From the NCBI GenBank assembly GCA_035048485.1, contig CM068584.1, positions 68,076,179 through 68,140,178 of the forward strand: a DNA stretch of 64,000 bases. Reading direction: 5' to 3'. Below the pieces are notes generated by a model. That model saw only the letters and a program-made list of their open reading frames with translations. It ran no database searches and was not told where the DNA came from. This stretch comes from Pteria penguin. Lineage: Eukaryota; Mollusca; Bivalvia; Pterioida; Pteriidae. Both the position numbers and the translations under genes were made by a program. Below are positions 29,501 to 42,800 of the stretch, one piece after another (positions within the stretch are counted from its first letter, which is position 1; the number at the start of each line of letters is the position of its first letter).

Positions 29501-32199
29501 CATGTTGAACCTCAGAAAAAGCATATAGTCTTATTGGGATTGCATGTCAGCAAAATGCTACATACAAAATTTGCGGTTGACGCGTGCGGTCTTGACGTTA
29601 TTTCCACGTATAACGGCAAAATAAAGAAAATTTACTCAGAATAAAGGTTGTCCAACACCACTATTAAATATAAAACAATAAGTGTAGCTTACACGGACCT
29701 GGAAATGGTATGGCGTTCTTGGAAATCGAACCCTGCACAGGACCACATAGGAAATTTCGGGTTTGAACTCACGGTTTTGATGTTATTTCAACGTTTAAGG
29801 GTAAAGAAAACGTTCGGCGGTGCCCTTTCCAAGCATGTTTTACATGCGCGATTGATTATAAAACCCTATCCATCATGTTGAACCTCAGAAAAAGCATATA
29901 GTCTTATTGGGATTGCATGTCAGCAAATGCTGCATACAAAATTTGCGGTTGACGCGTGCGGTCTTGACGTTATTTCCACGTATAACGCCAAAATAAAGAA
30001 AATTTACATGCGCGGTTGATTATAAAACCCTATCCATCATGTTGAACCTCAGAAAAAGCATATAGTCTTATTGGGATTGCATGCCAGCAAAATGCTACAT
30101 ACAAAATTTGCGATTGACTCGTGCGGTCTAGACGTTATTTCCACGTATAACGGCAAAATAAAGAAAATTTACTCAGAATAAAGGTTGTCCAACACCACTA
30201 TTAAATATAAAACAATAAGTGTAGCCTACAGGGACCTGGAAATGGTATAGCTTTCTTATGAATCGAAAACTGCACAGGGCCACATAAGAAATTTCGGGTT
30301 TGAACTCACGGTTTTGATGTTATTTCAATTTTTAAGGGTAAAGAAAACGTTCGGCGGTGCCCTTTCCAAGCATGTTTTATATGCGCGGTTGATTATAAAA
30401 CCCTATCCATCATGTTGAACCTCAGAAAAAGCATATAGTCTTATTGGGATTGCATGTCAGCAAAATGCTACATACAAGATTTGCGGTTGACGCGTGCGGT
30501 ATTGACGTTATTTCCACGTATAACGGCAAAATAAAGAAAATTTACTCAGAATAAAGGTTGTCCAACAAGAATATTAAATATAAAACAATAAGTGTAGCTT
30601 ACACGGACCTGGAAATGGTATGGCGTTCTTGGAAATCGAACCCTGCACAGGACCACATAAGAAATTTCGGGTTTGAACTCACGGTTTTGATGTTATTTCA
30701 ATTTTTGAGGGTAAAGAAAGCGTTCGGCGGTGCCCTTTCCAAGCATGTTTTACATGCGCGATTGATTATAAAACCCTATCCATCATGTTGAACCTCAGAA
30801 AAAGCATATAGTCTTATTGGGATTGCATCTCAGCAAAATGCTGCATACAAAATTTGCGGTTGACGCGTGCGGTCTTGACGTTATTTCCACGTATAACGCC
30901 AAAATAAAGAAAATTTACATGCGCGGTTGATTATAAAACCCTATCCATCATGTTGAACCTCAGAAAAAGCATATAGTCTTATTGGGATTGCATGCCAGCA
31001 AAATGCTACATACAAAATTTGCCGTTGACTCGTGCGGTCTAGACGTTATTTCCACGTATAACGGCAAAATAAAGAAAATTTACTCAGAATAAAGGTTGTC
31101 CAACACCACTATTAAATATAAAACAATAAGTGTAGCTTACACGGACCTGGAAATGGTATGGCGTTCTTGGAAATCGAACCCTGCACAGGACCACATAAGA
31201 AATTTCCGGTTTGAACTCACGGTTTTGATGTTATTTCAATTTTTAAGGATAAAGAAAACGTTCGGCGGTGCCCTTTCCAAGCATGTTTTACATGCGCGGT
31301 TGATTATAAAACCCTATCCATCATGTTGAACCTCAGAAAAAGCATATAGTCTTATTGGGATTGCATGTCAGCAAAATGCTACATACAAGATTTGCGGTTG
31401 ACGCGTGCGGTCTTGACGTTATTTCCACATAAAACTCCAAAATAAAGAAAATTTACTCAAAATAAAGGTTGTGTAACATCATTATTAAATATAAAACAAT
31501 AAGTGTAGCTTACACGGACCTGGAAATGGTATAGCTTTCTTATGAATCGAAAACTGCACAGGACCACATAAGAAATTTCCGGTTTGATCTCACGGTTTTG
31601 ATGTTATTTCAATTTTTAAGGGTAAAGAAAACGTTCGGCGGTGCCCTTTCCAAGCATGTTTTATATGCGCGGTTGATTATAAAACCCTATCCATCATGTT
31701 GAACCTCAGAAAAAGCATATAGTCTTATTGGGATTGCATGTCAGCAAAATGCTACATACAAAATTTGCGGTTGACGCGTGCGGTCTTGACGTTATTTCCA
31801 CGTATAACGGCAAAATAAAGAAAATTTACTCAGAATAAAGGTTGTCCATTAAGAATATTAAATATAAAACAATAAGTGTAGCTTACACGTAACTGGAAAT
31901 GGTATGGCGGTCTTGGGGATCGAACCCTGCACAGGACCACATAAGAAATTTCCGGTTTGAACTCACGGTTTCGATGTTAATTCAATTTTTGAGGGTAAAG
32001 AAAACGTTCGGCGGTGCCCTTTCCAAGCATGTTTTACATGCGCGGTTGATTATAAAACCCTATCCATCATGTTGAACCTCAGAAAAAGCATATAGTCTTA
32101 TTGGGATTGCATGCCAGCAAAATGCTACATACAAAATTTGCGGTTGACGCGTGCGGTCTTGACGTTATTTCCACGTATAACGCCAAAATAAATAAAATT

Positions 32200-32240
32200 T
32201 ACATGCGCGGCTATCCATCATGTTGAATCTTTTAAAAAGC
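32200..32240 (+). repeat. Aberrant short-unit junction (14-bp deletion)
   Basis: The sequence reads ACATGCGCGG followed directly by CTATCCATCA. The TTGATTATAAAACC present in other copies is missing. It is followed by the variant GAATCTTTTAAAAAGC instead of GAACCTCAGAAAAAGC, a variant also seen near 39030, 40310, 46195, 50630 and 51755. Confidence 0.8.
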
Positions 32241-35200
32241 ATATAGTCTTATTGGGATTGCATGTCAGCAAAATGCTACATACAAAATTTGCGGTTGACG
32301 CGTGCGGTCTTGACGTTATTTCCACGTATAACGGCAAAATAAAGAAAATTTACTCAGAATAAAGGTTGTCCATTAAGAATATTAAATATAAAACAGTAAG
32401 TGTAGCTTACACGGACCAGGAAATGGTATGGCTTTCTTAGGAATCGAACCCTGCACAGGACCACATAAGAAATTTCCGGTTTGAACTCACGGTTTTGATG
32501 TTATTTCAACGTTTAAGGGTAAAGGAAGCGTTCGGCGGTGCCCTTTCCAAGCATGTTTTACATGCGCGATTGATTATAAAACCCTATCCATCATGTTGAA
32601 CCTCAGAAAAAGCATATAGTCTTATTGGGATTGCATGTCAGCAAAATGCTGCATACAAAATTTGCGGTTGACGCGTGCGGTCTTGACGTTATTTCCACGT
32701 ATAACGCCAAAATAAAGAAAGTTTACATGCGCGGTTGATTATAAAACCCTATCCATCATGTTGAACCTCAGAAAAAGCATATAGTCTTATTGGGATTGCA
32801 TGCCAGCAAAATGCTACATACAAAATTTGCGGTTGACTCGTGCGGTCTAGACGTTATTTCCACGTATAACGGCAAAATAAAGAAAATTTACTCAGAATAA
32901 AGGTTGTCCAACACCACTATTAAATATAAAACAATAAGTGTAGCTTACACGGACCTGGAAATGGTATGGCGTTCTTGGAAATCGAACCCTGCACAGGACC
33001 ACATAAGAAATTTCCGGTTTGAACTCACGGTTTTGATGTTATTTCAATTTTTAAGGATAAAGAAAACGTTCGGCGGTGCCCTTTCCAAGCATGTTTTACA
33101 TGCGCGGTTGATTATAAAACCCTATCCATCATGTTGAACCTCAGAAAAAGCATATAGTCTTATTGGGATTGCATGCCAGCAAAATGCTACATACAAAATT
33201 TGCGGTTGACGCGTGCGGTCTTGACGTTATTTCCACGTATAACGGCAAAATAAAGAAAATTTACTCAGAATAAAGGTTGTCCAACACCATTATTAAATAT
33301 AAAACAATAAGTGTAGCTTACACGGACCAGGAAATGGTATGGCGTTCTTACGAATCGAACCCTGCACAGGACCACATAAGAAATTTCCGGATTGAACTCA
33401 CGGTTTTGATGTTATTTCAATTTTTAAGGGTAAAGAAAACGTTCGGCGGTGCCCTTTCCAAGCATGTTTTATATGCGCGGTTGATTATAAAACCCTATCC
33501 ATCATGTTGAACCTCAGAAAAAGCATATAGTCTTATTGGGATTGCATGTCAGCAAAATGCTACATACAAAATTTGCGGTTGACGCGTGCGGTCTTGACGT
33601 TATTTCCACGTATAACGGCAAAATAAAGAAAATTTACTCAGAATAAAGGTTGTCCAACACCATTATTAAATATAAAACAGTAAGTGTAGCTTACACGGAC
33701 CAGGAAATGGTATGGCGTTCTTAGGAATCGAACCCTGCACAGGACCACATAAGAAATTTCGGGTTTGAACTCACGGTTTTGATGTTATTTCAACGTTTAA
33801 GGGTAAATAAAGCGTTCGGCGGTGCCCTTTCCAAGCATGTTTTACATGCGCGATTGATTATAAAACCCTATCCATCATGTTGAACCTCAGAAAAAGCATA
33901 TAGTCTTATTGGGATTGCATGTCAGCAAAATGCTACATACAAAATTTGCGGTTGACGCGTGCGGTCTTGACGTTATTTCCACGTATAACGGCAAAATAAA
34001 GAAAATTTACTCAGAATAAAGGTTGTCCAACACCACTATTAAATATAAAACAATAAGTGTAGCTTACACGGACCTGGAAATGGTATGGCTTTCTTACGAA
34101 TCGAACCCTGCACAGGACCACATAAGAAACTTCCGGTTTGAACTCACGGTTTTGATGTTATTTCAATTTTAAGGATAAAGAAAACGTTCGGCGGTGCCTT
34201 TTCCAAGCATGTTATACATGCGCGGTTGATTATAAAACCCTATCCATCATGTTGAACCTCAGAAAAAGCATATAGTCTTATTGGGATTGCATGTCAGCAA
34301 AATGCTACATACAAAATTTGCGGTTGACGCGTGCGGTCTTGACGTTATTTCCACGTATAACGGCAAAATAAAGAAAATTTACTCAAAATAAAGGTTGTCC
34401 AGCACCATTATTAAATATAAAACAATAAGTGTAGCTTACAGGGACCTGGAGATAGTATGGCTTTCTTAGGAATCGTGCCCAGCACAGGACCACATAAGTA
34501 ATTTCCGGTTTGAACTCACGGTTCTGATGTTATTTCAACTTTTAAGGGTAAAGAAAGCGTTCGGCGGTGCAATTTCCAAGCATGTTTTACATGCGCGGTT
34601 GACTATAAAACCCTATCCATCATGTTGAACCTCAGAAAAAGCATATAGTCTTATTGGGATTGCATGTCAGCAAAATGCTACATACAAAATTTGCGGTTGA
34701 CGCGTGCGGTCTTGACGTTATTTCCACGTATAACGGCAAAATAAAGAAAATTTACTCAGAATAAAGGTTGTCCAACACCATTATTAAATATAAAACAGTA
34801 AGTGTAGCTTACACGGAACTGGAAATGGTATGGCTTTCTTAGGAATCGAACCCTGCACAGGACCACATAAGAAATTTCGGGTTTGAACTCACGGTTTTGA
34901 TGTTATTTCAATTTTTAAGGGTAAAGAAAGCGTTCGGCGGTGCCCTTTCCAAGCATGTTTTACATGCGCGATTGATTATAAAACCCTATCCATCATGTTG
35001 AACCTCAGAAAAAGCATATAGTCTTATTGGGATTGCATGTCAGCAAAATGCTACATACAAAATTTGCGGTTGACGCGTGCGGTCTTGACGTTATTTCCAC
35101 GTATAACGGCAAAATAAAGAAAATTTACTCAAAATAAAGGTTGTGCAGCATCATTATTAAATATAAAACAATAAGTGTAGCTTACACGGACATGGAAATG

Positions 35201-35869
35201 TTATAGCTTTCTTAGGAATCGAACCCTGCACAGGACCACATAAGAAATTTCCGGTTTGAACTCACGGTTTTGATGTTATTTCAATTTTTAAGGGTAAAGA
35301 AAGCGTTCGGCGGTGCCCTTTCCAAGCATGTTTTACATGCGCGGTTGATTATAAAACCCTATCCATCATGTTGAACCTCAGAAAAAGCATATAGTCTTAT
35401 TGGGATTGCATGTCAGCAAAATGCTACATACAAAATTTGCGGTTGACGCGTGCGGTCTTGACGTTATTTCCACGTATAACGGCAAAATAAAGAAAATTTA
35501 CTCAAAATAAAGGTTGTCCAACATCATTATTAAATATAAAACAGTAAGTGTAGCTTACACGGACCAGGAAATGGTATGGCTTTCTTAGGAATCGAACCCT
35601 GCACAGGACCACATAAGAAATTTCGGGTTTGAACTCACGGTTTTGATGTTATTTCAACGTTTAAGGGTAAAGAAATCGTTCGGCGGTGCCCTTTCCAAGC
35701 ATGTTTTACATGCGCGATTGATTATAAAACCCTATCCATTATGTTGAACCTCAGAAAAAGCATATAGTCTTATTGGGATTGCATGTCAGCAAAATGCTGC
35801 ATACAAAATTTGCGGTTGACGCGTGCGGTCTTGACGTTATTTCCACGTATAACGGCAAAATAAAGAAAA

Positions 35870-35916
35870 TTTACTTTTCGGCGGTGCCCTTTCGCTTCAG
35901 GTTTCACATGCGCGGT
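35870..35916 (+). repeat. Aberrant short unit with retained TTCGGCGG segment
   Basis: After TTTACT the sequence continues TTTCGGCGGTGCCC and TTTCGCTTCAGG before rejoining CACATGCGCGG. This differs from the standard deletion junction. It looks like an independent deletion or a conversion patch that kept about 40 bp of the normally deleted part. Confidence 0.75.
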
Positions 35917-36797
35917 TGATTATAAAACCCTATCCATCATGTTGAACCTCAGAAAAAGCATATAGTCTTATTGGGATTGCATGCCAGCAAAATGCTACAT
36001 AAAAAATTTGCGGTTGACTCGTGCGGTCTTGACGTTATTTCCACGTATAACGGCAAAATAAAGAAAATTTACTCAGAATAAAGGTTGTCCAACACCACTA
36101 TTAAATATAAAACAATAAGTGTAGATTACACGGACCTGGAAATGGTATGGCTTTCTTATGAATCGAACCCTGCACAGGACCACATAAGAAATTTCCGGTT
36201 TGAACTCACGGTTTTGATGTTATTTCAATTTTTAAGGGTAAAGAAAACGTTCGGCGGTGCCCTTTCCAAGCATGTTTTATATGCGCGGTTGATTATAAAA
36301 CCCTATCCATCATGTTGAACCTCAGAAAAAGCATATAGTCTTATTGGGATTGCATGTCAGCAAAATGCTACATACAAAATTTGCGGTTGACGCGTGCGGT
36401 CTTGACGTTATTTCCACGTATAACGGCAAAATAAAGAAAATTTACTCAAAATAAAGGTTGTCCAACACCATTATTAAATATAAAACAGTAAGTGTAGCTT
36501 ACACGGACCAGGAAATGGTATGGCTTTCTTAGGAATCGAACCCTGCACAGGACCACATAAGAAATTTCGGGTTTGAACTCACGGTTTTGATGTTATTTCA
36601 ACGTTTAAGGGTAAAGAAATCGTTCGGCGGTGCCCTTTCCAAGCATGTTTTACATGCGCGATTGATTATAAAACCCTATCCATTATGTTGAACCTCAGAA
36701 AAAGCATATAGTCTTATTGGGATTGCATGTCAGCAAAATGCTGCATACAAAATTTGCGGTTGACGCGTGCGGTCTTGACGTTATTTCCACGTATATC

Positions 36798-36820
36798 GCC
36801 AAAATAAATAAAACCCTATC
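36798..36820 (+). repeat. Aberrant short-unit junction at AAATAAATAAAACCC
   Basis: Here CCAAAATAAATAAAACCCTA joins the segments at an AATAAA/ATAAAACC overlap. The usual TTTAC-ATGCGCGG junction is missing, so this is a third way of making a short unit in the same array. Confidence 0.75.
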
Positions 36821-39800
36821 CATCATGTTGAACCTCAGAAAAAGCATATAGTCTTATTGGGATTGCATGCCAGCAAAATGCTACATAAAAAATTTGCGAT
36901 TGACTCGTGCGGTCTTGACGTTATTTCCACGTATAACGGCAAAATAAAGAAAATTTACTCAGAATAAAGGTTGTCCAACACCATTATTAAATATAAAACA
37001 GTAAGTGTAGCTTACACGGACCAGGAAATGGTATAGCTTTCTTATGAATCGAAAACTGCACAGGGCCACATAAGAAATTTCGGGTTTGAACTCACGGTTT
37101 TGATGTTATTTCAATTTTTAAGGGTAAAGAAAGCGTTCGGCGGTGCCCTTTCCAAGCATGTTTTATATGCGCGGTTGATTATAAAACCCTATCCATCATG
37201 TTGAACCTCAGAAAAAGCATATAGTCTTATTGGGATTGCATGTCAGCAAAATGCTACATACAAAATTTGCGGTTGACGCGTGCGGTATTGACGTTATTTC
37301 CACGTATAACGGCAAAATAAAGAAAATTTACTCAGAATAAAGGTTGTCCATTAAGAATATTAAATATAAAACAATAAGTGTAGCTTACACGGACCTGGAA
37401 ATGGTATGACGTTCTTGGAAATCGAACCCTGCACAGGACCACATAAGAAATTTCGGATTTGAACTCACGGTTTTGATGTTATTTCAATTTTTGAGGGTAA
37501 AGAAAGCGTTCGGCGGTGCCCTTTCCAAGCATGTTTTACATGCGCGATTGATTATAAAACCCTATCCATCATGTTGAACCTCAGAAAAAGCATATAGTCT
37601 TATTGGGATTGCATCTCAGCAAAATGCTGCATACAAAATTTGCGGTTGACGCGTGCGGTCTTGACGTTATTTCCACGTATAACGCCAAAATAAAGAAAAT
37701 TTACATGCGCGGTTGATTATAAAACCCTATCCATCATGTTGAACCTCAGAAAAAGCATATAGTCTTATTGGGATTGCATGCCAGCAAAATGCTACATACA
37801 AAATTTGCCGTTGACTCGTGCGGTCTAGACGTTATTTCCACGTATAACGGCAAAATAAAGAAAATTTACTCAGAATAAAGGTTGTCCAACACCACTATTA
37901 AATATAAAACAATAAGTGTAGCTTACACGGACCTGGAAATGGTATGGCGTTCTTGGAAATCGAACCCTGCACAGGACCACATAAGAAATTTCCGGTTTGA
38001 ACTCACGGTTTTGATGTTATTTCAATTTTTAAGGATAAAGAAAACGTTCGGCGGTGCCCTTTCCAAGCATGTTTTACATGCGCGGTTGATTATAAAACCC
38101 TATCCATCATGTTGAACCTCAGAAAAAGCATATAGTCTTATTGGGATTGCATGTCAGCAAAATGCTACATACAAAATTTGCGGTTGACGCGTGCGGTCTT
38201 GACGTTATTTCCACGTATAACTCCAAAATAAAGAAAATTTACTCAAAATAAAGGTTGTCTAACATCAATATTAAATATAAAACAATAAGTGTAGCCTACA
38301 GGGACCTGGAAATGGTATAGCTTTCTTATGAATCGAAAACTGCACAGGGCCACATAAGAAATTTCGGGTTTGAACTCACGGTTTTGATGTTATTTCAACG
38401 TTTAAGGGTAAAGAAATCGTTCGGCGGTGCCCTTTCCAAGCATGTTTTATATGCGCGGTTGATTATAAAACCTTATCCATCATGTTGAACCTCAGAAAAA
38501 GCATATAGTCTTATTGGGATTGCATGTCAGCAAAATGCTACATACAAAATTTGCGGTTGACGCGTGCGGTCTTGACGTTATTTCTACGTATAACGCCAAA
38601 ATAAAGAAAATTTACTCAGAATAAAGGTTGTCCAACAAGAATATTAAATATAAAACAATAAGTGTAGCTTACACGTAACTGGATATGGTATGGCGGTCTT
38701 GGGAATCGAACCCTGCACAGGACCACATAAGAAATTTCCGGTTTGAACTCACGGTTTCGATGTTAATTCAATTTTTGAGGGTAAAGAAAACGTTCGGCGG
38801 TGCCCTTTCCAAGCATGTTTTACATGCGCGGTTGATTATAAAACCCTATCCATCATGTTGAACCTCAGAAAAAGCATATAGTCTTATTGGGATTGCATGT
38901 CAGCAAAATGCTACATACAAAATTTGCGGTTGACGCGTGCGGTCTTGACGTTATTTCCACGTATAACGCCAAAATAAAGAAAATTTACATGCGCGGTTGA
39001 TTATAAAACCCTATCCATCATGTTGAATCTTTTAAAAAGCATATAGTCTTATTGGGATTGCATGTCAGCAAAATGCTACATACAAAATTTGCGGTTGACG
39101 CGTGCGGTCTTGACGTTATTTCCACGTATAACGCCAAAATAAAGAAAATTTACTCAGAATAAAGGTTGTCCAACAAGAATATTAAATATAAAACAATAAG
39201 TGTAGCTTACACGGATCTGGATATGGTATGGCGTTCTTAGAAATCGAACCCTGCACAGGACCACATAAGAAACTTCCGGTTTGAACTCACGGTTTTGATG
39301 TTATTTCAATTTTTGAGGGTAAAGAAAGCGTTCGGCGGTGCCCTTTCCAAGCATGTTTTACATGCGCGATTGATTATAAAACCCTATCCATCATGTTGAA
39401 CCTCAGAAAAAGCATATAGTCTTATTGGGATTGCATCTCAGCAAAATGCTGCATACAAAATTTGCGGTTGACGCGTGCGGTCTTGACGTTATTTCCACGT
39501 ATAACGCCAAAATAAAGAAAATTTACATGCGCGGTTGATTATAAAACCCTATCCATCATGTTGAACCTCAGAAAAAGCATATAGTCTTATTGGGATTGCA
39601 TGCCAGCAAAATGCTACATACAAAATTTGCCGTTGACTCGTGCGGTCTAGACGTTATTTCCACGTATAACGGCAAAATAAAGAAAATTTACTCAGAATAA
39701 AGGTTGTCCAACACCACTATTAAATATAAAACAATAAGTGTAGCTTACACGGACCTGGAAATGGTATGGCGTTCTTGGAAATCGAACCCTGCACAGGACC

Positions 39801-42800
39801 ACATAAGAAATTTCCGTTTTAAACTCACGGTTTTGATGTTATTTCAACTTTTAAGGATAAAGAAAACGTTCGGCGGTGCCCTTTCCAAGCATGTTTTACA
39901 TGCGCGGTTGATTATAAAACCCTATCCATCATGTTGAACCTCAGAAAAAGCATATAGTCTTATTGGGATTGCATGCCAGCAAAATGCTACATACAAAATT
40001 TGCGGTTGACGCGTGCGGTCTTGACGTTATTTCCACGTATTACGGCGAAATAAAGAAAATTTACTCAGAATAAAGGTTGTCCAACATCATTATTAAATAT
40101 AAAACAGTAAGTGTCGGTTACACGGACCAGGAAATGGTATGGCTTTCTTAGGAATCGAACCCTGCACAGGACCACATAAGAAATTTCCGGTTTGAACTCA
40201 CGGTTTCGATGTTAATTCAATTTTTGAGGGTAAAGAAAACGTTCGGCGGTGCCCTTTCCAAGCATGTTTTACATGCGCGGTTGATTATAAAACCCTATCC
40301 ATCATGTTGAATCTTTTAAAAAGCATATAGTCTTATTGGGATTACATGTCAGCAAAATGCTACATACAAAATTTGCGGTTGACGCGTGCGGTCTTGACGT
40401 TATTTCCACGTATAACGGCAAAATAAAGAAAATTTACTCAGAATAAAGGTTGTCCAACATCATTATTAAATATAAAACAGTAAGTGTCGGTTACACGGAC
40501 CAGGAAATGGTATGGCTTTCTTAGGAATCGAACCCTGCACAGGACCACATAAGAAATTTTGGGTTTGAACTCACGGTTTTGATGTTATTTCAACGTTTAA
40601 GGGTAAAGAAAGCGATCGGGGGTGCCCTTTCCAAGCATGTTTTACATGCGCGGTTGATTATAAAACCCTATCCATCATGTTGAACCTCAGAAAAAGCATA
40701 TAGTCTTATTGGGATTGCATGTCAGCAAAATGCTACATACAAAATTTGCGGTTGACGCGTGCGGTCTTGACGTTATTTCCACGTATAACGGCAAAATAAA
40801 GAAAATTTACTCAAAATAAAGGTTGTGCAGCACCACTATTAAATATAAAACAATAAGTGTAGATTACACGGACCTGGAAATGGTATGGCTGTCTTGAGAA
40901 TCGAACCCTGCACAGGACCACATAAGAAATTTCCGGTTTGAACTCACGATTTTGATGTTATTTCAACTTTTAAGTGTAAAGAAAGCGTTCGGCGGTGCCC
41001 TTTTCCAAGCATGTTTTACATGCGCAGTTGATTATAAAACCCTATCCATCATGTTGAACCTCAGAAAAAGCATATAGTCTTATTGGGATTGCATGTCAGC
41101 AAAATGCTACATACAAAATTTGCGGTTGACGCGTGCGGTCTTGACGTTATTTCCACGTATAACGGCAAAATAAAGAAAATTTACTCAAAATAAAGGTTTT
41201 GCAGCACCATTATTAAATATAAAACAATAAGTGTAGCTTACACGGAAATGGATATGGTATGGCGGTCTTGGGAATCGAACCCTGCACAGGACCACATAAG
41301 AAATTTCCGGTTTGAACTCACGGTTTCGATGTTAATTCAATTTTTGAGGGTAAAGAAAACGTTCGGCGGTGCCCTTTCCAAGCATGTTTTACATGCGCGG
41401 TTGATTATAAAACCCTATCCATCATGTTGAACCTCAGAAAAAGCATATAGTCTTATTGGGATTGCATGTCAGCAAAATGCTACATACAAAATTTGCGGTT
41501 GACGCGTGCGGTCTTGACGTTATTTATACGTATAACGGCAAAATAAAGAAAATTTACTCAGAATAAAGGTTGTCCAACATCATTATTAAATATAAAACAG
41601 TAAGTGTAGCTTACACGGACCAGGAAATGGTATGGCTTTCTTAGGAATCGAACCCTGCACAGGACCACAAAAGAAACTTCCGGTTTGAACTCACGGTTTT
41701 GATTTTATTTCAATTTTTAAGGGTAAAGAAAACGTTCGGCGGTGCCCTTTCCAAGCATGTTTTACATGCGCGGTTGATTATAAAACCCTATCCATCATGT
41801 TGAACCTCAGAAAAAGCATATAGTCTTATTGGGATTGCATGTCAGCAAAATGCTACATACAAAATTTGCGGTTGACGCGTGCGGTCTTGACGTTATTTCC
41901 ACGTATAACGGCAAAATAAAGAAAATTTACTCAAAATAAAGGTTGTGCAGCATCATTATTAAATATAAAACAATAAGTGTAGCTTACACGGACCTGGATA
42001 TGGTATGGCGGTCTTGGAAATCGAACCCTGCACAGGACCACATAAGAAATTTTGGGTTTGAACTCACGGTTTTGATGTTATTTCAATTTTTAAGGATAAA
42101 GAAAGCGTTCGGCGGTGCCCTTTCCAAGCATGTTTTACATGCGCGGTTGATTATAAAACCCTATCCATCATGTTGAACCTCAGAAAAAGCATATAGTCTT
42201 ATTGGGATTGCATGTCAGCAAAATGCTACATACAAAATTTGCGGTTGACGCGTGCGGTCTTGACGTTATTTCCACGTATAACGGCAAAATAAAGAAAATT
42301 TACTCAGAATAAAGGTTGTCCAACACCATTATTAAATATAAAACAGTAAGTGTAGCTTACACGGACCAGGAAATGGTATGGCTTTCTTAGGAATCGAACC
42401 CTGCACAGGACCACATAAGAAATTTCGGGTTTGAACTCACGGTTTTGATGTTATTTCAATTTTTGAGGGTAAAGAAAGCGTTCGGCGGTGCCCTTTCCAA
42501 GCATGTTTTACATGCGCGATTGATTATAAAACCCTATCCATCATGTTGAACCTCAGAAAAAGCATATAGTCTTATTGGGATTGCATCTCAGCAAAATGCT
42601 GCATACAAAATTTGCGGTTGACGCGTGCGGTCTTGACGTTATTTCCACGTATAACGCCAAAATAAAAAAAAAATTACATGCGCGGTTGATTATAAAACCC
42701 TATCCATCATGTTGAACCTCAGAAAAAGCATATAGTCTTATTGGGATTGCATGCCAGCAAAATGCTACATAAAAAATTTGCGATTGACTCGTGCGGTCTT

